Of a stretch of 44,082 nucleotides of DNA, positions 21,686-28,944 are shown piece after piece. The first letter of the stretch is position 1, and each line of letters opens with the position of its first letter. A model generated the notes under the pieces. The model was given only the letters and a program-made list of their open reading frames with translations. It had not been told where the DNA came from and searched no databases. The DNA comes from a virus: IMG/VR virus record IMGVR_UViG_3300032315_001584, positions 1-44,082 of that record. One strand, 5' to 3'. A program made the translations under genes and the position numbers.

Positions 21686-21727
21686 CACCACTTCACTCAT
21701 TCCACTCATTGGAAGGTGTTGGAAACT

Positions 21728-21859
21728 TTATCTCCGTTCCTTCCACAGAAAAAACTTCACCGCGAGGTAGATAATCGCGGCGAGGATTGTAACGAGGATA
21801 ACGATAATCCTCAGAAGCCCGCTCCAGAATGAGAGGGACGGGGTGAAGGGTTTGTGCAT
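21728..21859 (-). CDS. 43-residue single-span membrane protein
   Basis: ATG three bases after the upstream stop, with a GAGAG ribosome site in the end of that gene. The peptide has a short N-terminal part (MHKPFTPSLSFWSG), one strong hydrophobic span (LLRIIVILVTILAAIIYLAV) and a basic end (KFFLWKERR). The C-terminal charges suggest N-out, C-in topology. It is followed by a strong terminator. Function unknown; it may target the host envelope early in infection. Confidence 0.65.
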   Translation of the reverse strand: MHKPFTPSLSFWSGLLRIIVILVTILAAIIYLAVKFFLWKERR

Positions 21860-21862
21860 TTC

Positions 21863-22117
21863 TCATCTCTCTACCACCCTTAATCCCCCATCACCTGGAG
21901 CGTGTTCGAACTCGATCCCATCGGACACCTTGAGGTATTCGATGAATTCAAGTTTCTGCGCACGGAGGAGGAGTTTGTATTCTTCCTCAGTGGGGCAGCC
22001 GTCGATTTGATTCTGCTCCGCTTCGTCAAGGTCCAGAATAATCTGGACGATGGTGGAAGAGGTCAGAACATTTCTCAATTCACGAACTGTGAATGGATTG
22101 TTCATTGGGTAGGGCAT
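21863..22117 (-). CDS. Early acidic helical protein, function unknown
   Basis: 84 residues from the ATG at 22117, chosen because AAGGAA lies 7 bases upstream; an ATG farther upstream has no such site. 'FTVRELRNVLTSSTIVQIIL' and 'PTEEEYKLLLRAQKLEFIEY' are helices, and the C terminus is Gly/Asp-rich. No family recognised. A TGTTGGGTGTTG element (22131-22142) lies immediately upstream. Confidence 0.65.
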   Translation of the reverse strand: MPYPMNNPFTVRELRNVLTSSTIVQIILDLDEAEQNQIDGCPTEEEYKLLLRAQKLEFIEYLKVSDGIEFEHAPGDGGLRVVER

Positions 22118-22130
22118 TGTGGTATTCCTT

Positions 22131-22157
22131 TGTTGGGTGTTGTGAGTCGTGAGACTC
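22131..22157. repeat. TGTTGGGTGTTG hairpin element, copy 1
   Basis: TGTTGGGTGTTG is followed by the small hairpin TGAGTC-GTGA-GACTCA. Similar elements lie at 22801-22827 (same orientation) and 23090-23117 (reverse). It sits directly upstream of the gene starting at 22117, whose ribosome site follows it on the minus strand. Confidence 0.6.
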
Positions 22158-22164
22158 AAGGAAT

Positions 22165-22183
22165 GGGGCGCGATGTGCGCCCC
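22165..22183 (-). terminator. Hairpin terminator candidate after the 192-residue gene
   Basis: GGGGCGC and GCGCCCC form a perfect 7-bp stem around a 5-base loop, 13 bases after the gene stop. On the minus strand ATTCCTTG follows, so the T tract is weak. Confidence 0.6.
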
Positions 22184-22195
22184 ACTCGATGCGTA

Positions 22196-22774
22196 TCACA
22201 GAGTCGGTTCTGGGAGTTCTTCGGACAGCGCGGCGAGTTCTGCATTCGCCGCATTGATCCACGACTCGCGGATGATCTTCGAGTCTTTCCCGGTTCGCTT
22301 TCCGAGTTCCACGGCGGCGAAGTCGATGCTCTTCGCAAGAGCTTGCGCTTCCGTGAACTTCACTTTGTATTCCTTGATGAGCGATGTCATCATTACGTGG
22401 GCGAGTGTGGTCTTGAAGAGATCAATCTCTTCCACCTTGCTCTTCTTCGCCCCAGTTCGCGTAACGACTCCATTGTACAGATCTTTGAGTCGTTCTTTGA
22501 ATGTTGCGATGCACGCCATGAGTCCTTCCGTTTTCGCACTCGCGTACGCGTTGGTCAAACTCTCACCCATTCCACGTGCGAGTCCGTAGACGTTGAAATC
22601 TACTTTGTTCGCAGCGATGGTCACGGTTCCATCTTCGTTGCGAGTCCATCCAAAATGTTCTTTCATATTGAAATTCGACTCGCCCACAAATTGTGATTTG
22701 TAGTAGTGGGTTGTCTTAAACCCATTCGTGGTCAGTGTGGTCGTGCCTTTGATTGCTTTGACTTTGGTATTCAT
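22196..22774 (-). CDS. Major early protein of unknown function (192 residues)
   Basis: ATG with GGAG 8 bases upstream. The N terminus is Thr/Lys-rich (KGTTTLTTNGFKTTHYYKSQ), the middle has 'RNEDGTVTIAANKVDFNVYG', and the C-terminal half is helical (FTEAQALAKSIDFAAVELGK). No family or motif recognised. It lies between hairpin terminators on both sides, so it is probably a monocistronic early message. Its DNA is packed with GAGTC sites and its codon choice (TCG, CGA, CTC, GTC) differs from later early genes, which suggests a different origin or selection at DNA level. Confidence 0.75.
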   Translation of the reverse strand: MNTKVKAIKGTTTLTTNGFKTTHYYKSQFVGESNFNMKEHFGWTRNEDGTVTIAANKVDFNVYGLARGMGESLTNAYASAKTEGLMACIATFKERLKDLYNGVVTRTGAKKSKVEEIDLFKTTLAHVMMTSLIKEYKVKFTEAQALAKSIDFAAVELGKRTGKDSKIIRESWINAANAELAALSEELPEPTL

Positions 22775-22800
22775 TTTCTTTCTCCATTTGGGCAGTGGTT

Positions 22801-22827
22801 TGTTGGTGTTGCCCGAGTTGAGGACTC
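22801..22827. repeat. TGTTGG(G)TGTTG hairpin element, copy 2
   Basis: TGTTGGTGTTGCCCGAG then TTGAGGACTC. It matches the reverse complement of 23090-23117 with one gap and two substitutions. It lies between the stop of the 74-residue gene and the start of the 192-residue gene. Confidence 0.65.
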
Positions 22828-22830
22828 GGG
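22812..22830 (-). terminator. Hairpin between the first two early genes
   Basis: CCCGAGT and ACTCGGG form a perfect 7-bp stem with a 5-base loop, 15 bases after the stop of the 74-residue gene. It contains a GAGTC site. There is no T tract, so termination is uncertain. Confidence 0.55.
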
Positions 22831-22844
22831 TTGGTGTTTGGTTA

Positions 22845-23069
22845 CTACTCGATCACATTTCGTGATCGTTTTTGGCGAGTCAATTTGTACGAGGCGGGTA
22901 TGTATTGCATGTAAAACCCGCGACTACCCAATTCAATTTGGATCCTATCGAGTATCTTCAAAAGTTCTGGATCTGTAGGTCTGTCGTTATTGTCATCCAA
23001 TCCGTACCGCTTCGTGATGTCATTGTGCATCGCGGCAAGAACTACGGGAGAGAAGATTGATAAATTCAT
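22845..23069 (-). CDS. First early gene, 74-residue protein of unknown function
   Basis: Read from the ATG at 23069 with GGAG 7 bases upstream. A longer in-frame extension to 23357 lacks a ribosome site and runs over the repeat elements. 'SIFSPVVLAAMHNDITKRYG', then 'DPELLKILDRIQIELGSRGF' and a basic C terminus (TRQKRSRNVIE). No family recognised. It is the first gene of the leftward arm beside the switch region, flanked by inverted copies of one element (22801-22827 and 23090-23117). Confidence 0.65.
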   Translation of the reverse strand: MNLSIFSPVVLAAMHNDITKRYGLDDNNDRPTDPELLKILDRIQIELGSRGFYMQYIPASYKLTRQKRSRNVIE

Positions 23070-23089
23070 TGTGGACTCCGTTTCGTTTT

Positions 23090-23117
23090 GAGTCCCCAAT
23101 TCGGGCAACACCCAACA
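23090..23117. repeat. TGTTGGGTGTTG element, copy 3 (inverted)
   Basis: On the minus strand TGTTGGGTGTTGCCCGAA then TTGGGGACTC. It is inverted relative to copies 1 and 2, and sits in the leader of the first early gene, about 20 bases before its ATG. Confidence 0.65.
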
Positions 23118-23378
23118 TTTTTTCATTCTGGACTCGTTTGGGAATTGTACCGCTTTCCGAATCCGACTCGATGATGGGTATTTCAACCACATGGCAACGT
23201 CTTTAACGTCCGCACCACCATCGAGTCCGCCCGCACGCAAGAATGACGCGGGATTTGTGCCGGGAGAGTCCGCACGGGCAATGTGCCCGAGTCCCGTTTG
23301 GCAATGGCGTTTTCCATCACCGTAGGTATATCTTACCGATTTCCGCGTTCCGTTCAACTCAAAAACGTGTCAATGGGG

Positions 23379-23626
23379 TGCGGCCTGATGACGCATGATT
23401 TTGTGCGGGTTTCCCATGTCAATGCGACATAATGCCGCATCAATGGTTTACGTGCCAAAATGTCGCGCCTCCCAGGAGTCAATGCGACATGTTGTCGCAC
23501 CTAGCTGTACCCGCTTTGTTCCTGTCAAGGGGGGTGGGTCAAAATGTCGCACCGAAACCCCCCCCGGTACCCCTGCGACATTTTGCCGCAAGGGGTGCGA
23601 CACTTCGTCGCACCTTTAGGTGCGAC
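23379..23626. promoter_or_regulatory. Array of seven 17-bp inverted-repeat operators (TGCGACA-N3-TGTCGCA type)
   Basis: Sites at 23379-23395, 23423-23439, 23451-23467, 23483-23499 (TGCGACATGTTGTCGCA, perfect), 23535-23551, 23574-23590 and 23596-23612, plus a half-site TGCGAC at 23621. All keep the 7-3-7 form with zero to three mismatches between arms. Spacings of 22-52 bp are irregular. Four are accompanied by TCAATG at or just before the left arm. The array fills the gap between the divergent arms just ahead of the terminase genes. This suggests operators for a phage regulator controlling the early/late switch, or a partition or origin site. Either role is inferred. Confidence 0.75.
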
Positions 23627-23730
23627 GGGTGCGTGGCCCACAAAAAAATCCAGATTTAGACATCCAGGCCCCGTGGTGTCGAACCGCGTTCTGGCATACC
23701 ATAAAAAATCAAAACCTAGGAGACAGGGCT
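23627..23730. other. Leader of the late arm, no clear promoter found
   Basis: About 100 bases between the operator array and the small terminase gene. They contain an A-rich patch (CACAAAAAAATCC) and TTCTGGCATACCATAAAAAA. The latter could hold a weak -10, but no acceptable -35 is present. The late promoter is probably activator-dependent or uses a non-canonical signal. Confidence 0.4.
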
Positions 23731-24141
23731 GTGGCGAAGAAGACTCCAGGAAAGGCCAAAGGCCTCCTGAAGAGTAGTGCGCAAGGGGGGAAGGCATGGA
23801 GAGATGCGATCAGGCTGGAACTTGCCCGCGCTGATGGGCCACAGGGAACCGCCCTGGAGAGGATTGCGAGAATAGTCGTGAACAACGCCCTCAACGGGGA
23901 CATGGAGGCCATCTACGAGGTGGCAAACAGAATTGACGGGAAGGTGGCGGTCCAAGAGGCCCATGAGGCTGGGGAGCCCATCTCAAGGCTGATTGTAACC
24001 TGGGAACAGCCCCGCGAAAGGGTCGAGGCCGAACCACCCATGCGAACGATTGAACACTCCCCCGTCGGAACGACGGGACGTGGTTCTGAGGTCTCCCCGC
24101 GGGACGCGGGCGTGGTTCTGAAGGCGGACGTTGAAGGATGA
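23731..24141 (+). CDS. Terminase small subunit
   Basis: 136 residues from a GTG at 23731 with AGGAG 9 bases upstream; the frame is open farther upstream but enters the operator region. The helical core 'AWRDAIRLELARADGPQG' and 'IARIVVNNALNGDMEAIYEV' followed by 'NRIDGKV' is typical of small proteins directly before the large terminase that bind packaging sites. The C terminus is Pro/Arg/Glu-rich and probably disordered. It overlaps terL by 4 bases (ATGA). Confidence 0.7.
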   Translation: MAKKTPGKAKGLLKSSAQGGKAWRDAIRLELARADGPQGTALERIARIVVNNALNGDMEAIYEVANRIDGKVAVQEAHEAGEPISRLIVTWEQPRERVEAEPPMRTIEHSPVGTTGRGSEVSPRDAGVVLKADVEG

Positions 24142-25421
24142 CCTCTTATGGAACCCAAGAGGTAAAGATTGCCTACACGCCCAGAGGCATCTTCCTTCCC
24201 CTCCACAACAGGAAGAAACGCTGGGCCCTCGTCGTGGCCCACCGCCGTTGCGGAAAAACTGTCGCTTGCATCAACGAACTGATTAAAGGAGTCCTCACCT
24301 GTGACCGCCCGAACCCAAGGTTCGCCTACATCGCCCCGACTTATTCTCAGGCCAAAGACGTCGCCTGGAACTACCTCCAAGAGTTCACCCGAGACATCCC
24401 CGGAGTTACCTATCACGAAGGAGAACTTAGAGTGGACTTTCCGAACGGTGGGAGAATTCGACTCTACGGCGCAGACAACTATAATCGAATGCGAGGTGTG
24501 TATTTCGACGGGGCGGTTCTGGATGAGTTTGGAGATATGGATCCACGAGCTTGGAACGACGTGGTGCGACCAGCTCTCTCGGACCGTCTTGGCTACGCTA
24601 TCTTCATTGGAACGGTACGGGGAAGGAACCACTTCTATGACATGTACCAACGAAGCCTTCAACCTGAGTTTTCGAAGGATTGGTACGTAGCGATCCATGC
24701 AGCCTCCACCACAGAGATCGTTCCGAAAAGTGAACTGGACGACGCAAAGCGGCAGATGTCCCCTGAGGCCTACGCAGCAGAATATGAGTGCTCCTGGGAA
24801 GCGCCCATTGTTGGGTCATACTTCGGAACGCTAATGGGGGAGGCTCAAAAGGATGGGCGGATAGGGCCTTTAAGTCATGAACGAGGAAAGAGGGTCTACA
24901 CGGGTTGGGACCTCGGAGTGGGTGACTCCACCGCGATTTGGTTCGCCCAGCTCATCGGGGATCAAGTGAATGTGTTTGACTATGTGGAAAATTCTGGTGT
25001 CGGGTTGGACTGGTACGCGGGGGAACTTTTCCGGAGAAATTATATATACAGTGCTCATTATTTCCCCCATGATGTAGAGCAGAGGGAGGTCACAACCGCC
25101 CGCTCTCGCACTGAGGTCCTCCGCGATTTGGGAATAACCCCCACTGTGGTGCCCAGAACGAAGAAGGAGGACGGTATTTCCGCGGCGCGGTTACTGATTC
25201 CTCGGTGCTCCTTCGATTCCCTCCGCTGTCAGCTCGGAATTGAGACCCTTCGGCATTACCGAAGGGAATGGGATGCGAAAAAGAAGGTCTTCTCAGACCG
25301 TCCTCATCATGATTGGGCCTCACATGGTGCAGACGCCTTTGCAACTTTGGCCCTAATGCTTCCAAGACAGGACAATGTTTCCATGCGACCCCTGAAATAC
25401 GACAATAGGTGGGTAGTGTAA
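24138..25421 (+). CDS. terL: Terminase large subunit
   Basis: 427 residues. The N-terminal ATPase has a variant Walker A AHRRCGKT (34-41) and Walker B 'GAVLDEFGDMD' (Asp129-Glu130). 'APTYSQAKDVAWNYL' after Walker A and 'GADNYNRMRGVYFD' before Walker B match phage packaging motors. The C-terminal RNase H-like nuclease shows 'YTGWDLGVGDSTAIWF' (Asp258, Asp263) and 'HGADAFATLAL' near the end. It pumps DNA into the prohead through the portal encoded two genes downstream. Its stop overlaps the next ATG (TAATG). Confidence 0.95.
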   Translation: MTSYGTQEVKIAYTPRGIFLPLHNRKKRWALVVAHRRCGKTVACINELIKGVLTCDRPNPRFAYIAPTYSQAKDVAWNYLQEFTRDIPGVTYHEGELRVDFPNGGRIRLYGADNYNRMRGVYFDGAVLDEFGDMDPRAWNDVVRPALSDRLGYAIFIGTVRGRNHFYDMYQRSLQPEFSKDWYVAIHAASTTEIVPKSELDDAKRQMSPEAYAAEYECSWEAPIVGSYFGTLMGEAQKDGRIGPLSHERGKRVYTGWDLGVGDSTAIWFAQLIGDQVNVFDYVENSGVGLDWYAGELFRRNYIYSAHYFPHDVEQREVTTARSRTEVLRDLGITPTVVPRTKKEDGISAARLLIPRCSFDSLRCQLGIETLRHYRREWDAKKKVFSDRPHHDWASHGADAFATLALMLPRQDNVSMRPLKYDNRWVV

Positions 25422-25636
25422 TGCAGCTCACAGAAGACAGAAAGGCGGCCTTTATTCGAGGTCGTTTGGCTATTCTTGGTTTTCGTGCCACAACAGCGGA
25501 GTGTAAACAACTTCTCCAGCTCTGCCACGCCCAAGGATGGAAATTTACTGCTGCAAACGCAACGAATGAGATGCGGGAAGCGGTGGTAGCCCAGGGGCCT
25601 GAGGCGATCTGGCGTCAAATGTGGGAAGCCGCCTAA
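25421..25636 (+). CDS. Small helical protein between terminase and portal
   Basis: 71 residues: 'MQLTEDRKAAFIRGRLAILG' and 'QLLQLCHAQGWKFTAANATN' then 'PEAIWRQMWEAA'. No family recognised. It overlaps terL and the portal gene by one base at each end (TAATG twice), so it is certainly translated in coupling. It may help packaging or portal assembly; unknown. Confidence 0.7.
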   Translation: MQLTEDRKAAFIRGRLAILGFRATTAECKQLLQLCHAQGWKFTAANATNEMREAVVAQGPEAIWRQMWEAA

Positions 25637-27900
25637 TGGTCGAGAGAAACCTCGTAGAAGCCCCCCAAGACCCCCTCTCTGAAGAGGATGAGGCGAACAT
25701 TAAGAAGGTGAAAGAGGACTCAGAAATCCTCTCAATCCTTCGGAATGAGATTTCGACGGCTGCAGGGTCCGCAACCACAAGTCGCCTGCAAGAAAACCGA
25801 CGCAACGCCCTGAAATACTACATGGGGGACGCCTATGGGGATGAGACTGAAGGGCGAAGCGCGGTGGTTACTACGGAGTTCAGGGACACCGTAGAGAGCC
25901 TCCTTCCACAGCTTATGAAAATCTTCACTTCCTCCGACACAATCGTCCAGTTCATCCCAACCTCCCCCAAGGAGGAAGAAGGGGCGATGCAGTCCACGGA
26001 CTACATTAACCATATCTTCATGCAGGAAAACAAGGGGTTCCTCGTTCTCTATACCATGATTAAGGACGCCCTTCTCTTCAAGAATGGCATTGTGAAGGTT
26101 TTCGTCGAAGAGGTCTCTTCAGTCGAAAAAGAGACCTACACGGGTCTTACAGAACTTGAACGAAACGCGGTGCTTCAGGATGAAGAAGTCACCCCTTTAG
26201 CCTACACTCAGTACGAAGAACAAGGGATGGTCCTCTGCGACCTTACCGTTTCGCGGACGAAGACTGAAAAACAAGCGCGGGTGGTTAATTTGCCCCCTGA
26301 AGAATTTTTGATCTCTCAGCGCGCTGATAGCATTCAAGGATCCCGTTTTTGCGCCCACCGCTGCAGAAAGACCGTCTCGGAGCTGATCTCCGAGGGGATT
26401 GAGAAGGAAAAAGCAGAAAACCTCTCCTCCGCGCAGGGGGAAGGGGAATACTCCCTTGAACGAACACAGAGGTTTTACTATGACGGGGATACTTCGCCTG
26501 TTTCTGATTCTACAGATAAGTCTGTACGTTATGTGTGGGTTTATGAGTGCTACGCTCTTCTGGATCTGGATGGAGATGGGGTAGCGGAGAAGTGGAAAAT
26601 CCTCTTAGGAGGTGATCAGTACGAAATCCTCTCCAAGGAAGAATGGGAAGGCGATTGGCCCTTTGAGTCAATTTGCCCCATTATGATGCCTCATAAATTC
26701 TACGGGCTGTCGATGTACGACCTCGTACAGCAGTGGCAACGGATTCAGTCCACCCTTATGCGCCAATTCCTGGACAATGTGTACTCGATCAATAATAATC
26801 GTATCGCAGTCAATGCGGATCGTGTAAACCTCGACGACCTGCTCACAAATAGGCCAAATGCGATTATTCGCACCATTGGTTCTCCGCAGGAAGCCATGAT
26901 GCCCCTGCAACCGCAGCCCATTGGGAACACCCTGATTCCTTCCATGGAGTACGTCAACTCCATGCGAGAGAAGTCCACAGGGGTCACCTCTTACAATCAG
27001 GGGCTTGATGCGAACAGCCTGAACAAAACTGCTTCGGGTATCACCCAGATCATGGGTGCCGCGCAGGAGAGAATTCTCCTCATTGCGAGGATTTTTGCTG
27101 AGACAGGCATCGCGGGCATCTTCACCCAACTTCTCCGCCTCACCATTAAGCACCAGAATCAGAAGAAGATGGTTCAGCTTCGTGGTAAGTGGGTGGATGT
27201 GGACCCTGCGGCTTGGAATGCGGGGATGAAGGCGACCACTGACGTTGCGCTGGGGACTAATAACAAGGACCAGATCCTCCTCCACCTGAACCAAGTCCTT
27301 GCGGTTCAAGAAAAAGCCCTGATGAGCGGATCGCCCTTGGTTACTCCGAAGAACCTCTTCAATACCTTGAAGAAGGTGATTGAGAACACTGGCCTCAAAC
27401 ACGTCGAACTCTACTTTACGGACCCTGACACCGTGGAACCACCGCCGCCGAAGCCCTCTGAGGCTGAAGTTGAAGCGCAGACGAAGCTCAAAATCGAAAG
27501 CGGGAAGGCCCAGTCCGCAGGACATATGCAGGAACAGGAACTCAAGGCGAAGGCGCAGGAGAAGATGGTGTCTGCGCAGATTGAAATGGCCCGCGTGAAG
27601 CAGGACGCTGAGAACCAAGAGGCAGAGAGGAAGAACAAACTTCAGATTGCAAGAGAGAAGAACCTCACCGACCTGGCTCAAAGCACCCAGCAAGCGCAGC
27701 AGAAGACTCAGGACAGTGAAGTCAAGAATCAGGACAAAAAGAAACCCATCAGGATGGAAGTCACCCGTGACCCCGTTACGAGGGAAATTACTGGCTTGAC
27801 CCCCATCTATGAAGAGATTAAAAAGATCGCAGCTCCTTCCCCTGAGTCCACAGACCTCCTTGCGATGTCTGAGAACCTTCTGAGTGATGATGAGGATTAA
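25636..27900 (+). CDS. Portal protein
   Basis: 754 residues from the ATG overlapping the previous stop. The N-terminal half has 'RNALKYYMGDAYGDETEGRS' and 'DTVESLLPQLMKIF', and the middle contains 'DNVYSINNNRIAVNADRVNL' and 'TGVTSYNQGLDANSLNKTAS'. These are signatures of the long podovirus-like portals related to the P22 type. The last about 150 residues are a Gln/Glu/Lys-rich coiled coil, consistent with an extended barrel or core-binding region. Twelve copies would form the DNA gate at one capsid vertex. Length fits the 700-800 residue class. Confidence 0.9.
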   Translation: MVERNLVEAPQDPLSEEDEANIKKVKEDSEILSILRNEISTAAGSATTSRLQENRRNALKYYMGDAYGDETEGRSAVVTTEFRDTVESLLPQLMKIFTSSDTIVQFIPTSPKEEEGAMQSTDYINHIFMQENKGFLVLYTMIKDALLFKNGIVKVFVEEVSSVEKETYTGLTELERNAVLQDEEVTPLAYTQYEEQGMVLCDLTVSRTKTEKQARVVNLPPEEFLISQRADSIQGSRFCAHRCRKTVSELISEGIEKEKAENLSSAQGEGEYSLERTQRFYYDGDTSPVSDSTDKSVRYVWVYECYALLDLDGDGVAEKWKILLGGDQYEILSKEEWEGDWPFESICPIMMPHKFYGLSMYDLVQQWQRIQSTLMRQFLDNVYSINNNRIAVNADRVNLDDLLTNRPNAIIRTIGSPQEAMMPLQPQPIGNTLIPSMEYVNSMREKSTGVTSYNQGLDANSLNKTASGITQIMGAAQERILLIARIFAETGIAGIFTQLLRLTIKHQNQKKMVQLRGKWVDVDPAAWNAGMKATTDVALGTNNKDQILLHLNQVLAVQEKALMSGSPLVTPKNLFNTLKKVIENTGLKHVELYFTDPDTVEPPPPKPSEAEVEAQTKLKIESGKAQSAGHMQEQELKAKAQEKMVSAQIEMARVKQDAENQEAERKNKLQIAREKNLTDLAQSTQQAQQKTQDSEVKNQDKKKPIRMEVTRDPVTREITGLTPIYEEIKKIAAPSPESTDLLAMSENLLSDDED

Positions 27901-27902
27901 AC

Positions 27903-28340
27903 ATGGCAACCTACAATAAATTCCAGGACTTCGCGGAACAGATCCTTAAGGCGGTTCACGACCTTGACGGAACTCACACCCTCCGCATCGCGTTGACGAA
28001 CACAGCCCCCACGGCGGCGCAGGTGTCGTTTGACGGAGTGACCAACCATCCGCCTCCGGCTGCAGCCAACGGCTACACCTCAGGTGGAAATACCCTTGCG
28101 GGTGTCACCCTCTCCGAGACCACAGGTACGGCGAAGTTGGTCGTTTCAGACAGTGTGTTCACTGCCACTGCAGGCGGTATTGGGCCTTTCCGCTACGTGG
28201 TGATCTACAATGACACTGCAACCACCCCCGCTGATGCGTTGATTGCCTGGTACGACTACGGCAGTTCCATCACCCTTCTCGACACTGAAACCTTCACTGT
28301 GGACTTCGATCCCACGAACGGTTTCTTCACCCTCGCTTAA
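27903..28340 (+). CDS. Beta-rich virion protein after the portal
   Basis: 145 residues. 'FQDFAEQILKAVHDLDGTHT' then strands, 'GGIGPFRYVVIYNDTATTPA' and 'LIAWYDYGSSITLLDTETFT'. The 'GPFRYVVxYND...WYDYGSS' pattern is one I associate with uncharacterised structural proteins in head or tail gene clusters. It starts 2 bases after the portal stop. Decoration or fibre-base function is plausible but unproven. Confidence 0.6.
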   Translation: MATYNKFQDFAEQILKAVHDLDGTHTLRIALTNTAPTAAQVSFDGVTNHPPPAAANGYTSGGNTLAGVTLSETTGTAKLVVSDSVFTATAGGIGPFRYVVIYNDTATTPADALIAWYDYGSSITLLDTETFTVDFDPTNGFFTLA

Positions 28341-28349
28341 GGAGTTCCC

Positions 28350-28598
28350 ATGTCAACGAAAGACCTTCTCCGCGCCCACTTCACCTCCCTCCAGGCGGAT
28401 CGTGCGGCTCTCCTTGAAAAGACCAAACCGTTTCGTGCTGCGATCGACAAAGCTGAGGCGGGGATTCAGAAGCTAAAAGAAGGCACCGCGAAGGAAAGAA
28501 CTGCCCTCAAGGCAGCCAATGCGGAATTGGCCCTTCTTGATGATGAAATCAGCAAGCTTGCTTTTGCCCTTGGTGGGAAGAGGTTGAGCGATGGCTAG
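28350..28598 (+). CDS. Small coiled-coil protein
   Basis: 82 residues, nearly all coiled coil: 'LLRAHFTSLQADRAALLEKT' and 'RTALKAANAELALLDDEISK'. No family. It overlaps the next gene by 8 bases. It may trimerise or chaperone the neighbouring fibre components. Confidence 0.65.
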   Translation: MSTKDLLRAHFTSLQADRAALLEKTKPFRAAIDKAEAGIQKLKEGTAKERTALKAANAELALLDDEISKLAFALGGKRLSDG

Positions 28599-28944
28599 GC
28601 TCTTTGATCGAATCAAGGAGACAACCACTTCCACTGGAACGGGAACTATAACCCTTGCAGGGGCCGCAACACGCCACAAGGCGTTCAGTGCTGTTTTTGC
28701 CGTAGGGGATCAACAGATCTCCTATTGCATTGAGGGACAGACTGGAACGGAGTGGGAAGTAGGGCTTTGTACCTACAGTGGGGCTAATACCCTTACGAGG
28801 GATAAAGTGTACGCCTCGTCGAATAGTGATAACATTGTGAACTTTTCCGCAGGGACAAAAGATGTCTTTGTGACAATGAGTGCGGAAGTTGGTGCCATCA
28901 CTGGGCGACAGAATGCACAGCAACGCGGGATGGCTATGCCATGA
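28591..28944 (+). CDS. Tail-fibre-like small protein
   Basis: 117 residues. It follows a common fibre module: 'LFDRIKETTTSTGTGTITLA', 'FAVGDQQISYCIEG', 'WEVGLCTYSGANTLTRDKVY', 'SSNSDNIVNFSAGTKDVFVT'. Such modules form small beta-domains at fibre ends or base regions. It overlaps both neighbours (8 and 4 bases). Confidence 0.65.
   Translation: MARLFDRIKETTTSTGTGTITLAGAATRHKAFSAVFAVGDQQISYCIEGQTGTEWEVGLCTYSGANTLTRDKVYASSNSDNIVNFSAGTKDVFVTMSAEVGAITGRQNAQQRGMAMP

Larger units (their letters stand above)
22144..23293. repeat. GAGTC-dense early segment (about twenty sites in 1.15 kb)
   Basis: By hand count GAGTC occurs about 20 times on the two strands between 22144 and 23293, against about 2.2 expected for a 5-base word, and against three in the next 1.7 kb of the late arm. 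Sites lie in both genes and in the gaps. In the 192-residue gene they fall in different codon phases (for example GAG-TCG, GAC-TCG, GGA-GTC, CGA-CTC and TGG-ACT-CGC), so an amino-acid motif cannot explain them. Almost none are GAATC or GATTC, so this is not a general GANTC excess. Confidence 0.75.

Noticed and set aside
22144-23293. GAGTC cluster as CcrM (GANTC) regulation
   Set aside because: Almost all sites are GAGTC/GACTC; a GANTC-driven excess should also show GAATC and GATTC. Kept as a GAGTC-specific observation instead.
22845-23357. Extended 170-residue version of the first early gene
   Set aside because: The extra N-terminal part covers repeat elements, has no ribosome site, and is low-complexity. 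The internal ATG at 23069 has GGAG upstream.
23379-23626. Repeat array as CRISPR
   Set aside because: The units are 17-bp palindromes with irregular 22-52 bp spacing, with no constant-length spacers and no cas genes.
19140-23710. TTCTGG(T/C)AT(G/A)CCA at 19158 and 23690 as a paired operator
   Set aside because: Only about 13 bases match, and one copy is near-palindromic by itself; too weak to call a site.
26668-27909. Long minus-strand open frame (413 residues)
   Set aside because: Antisense to the portal gene; Leu/Arg/His-rich with no motif. The portal frame has clear family features.
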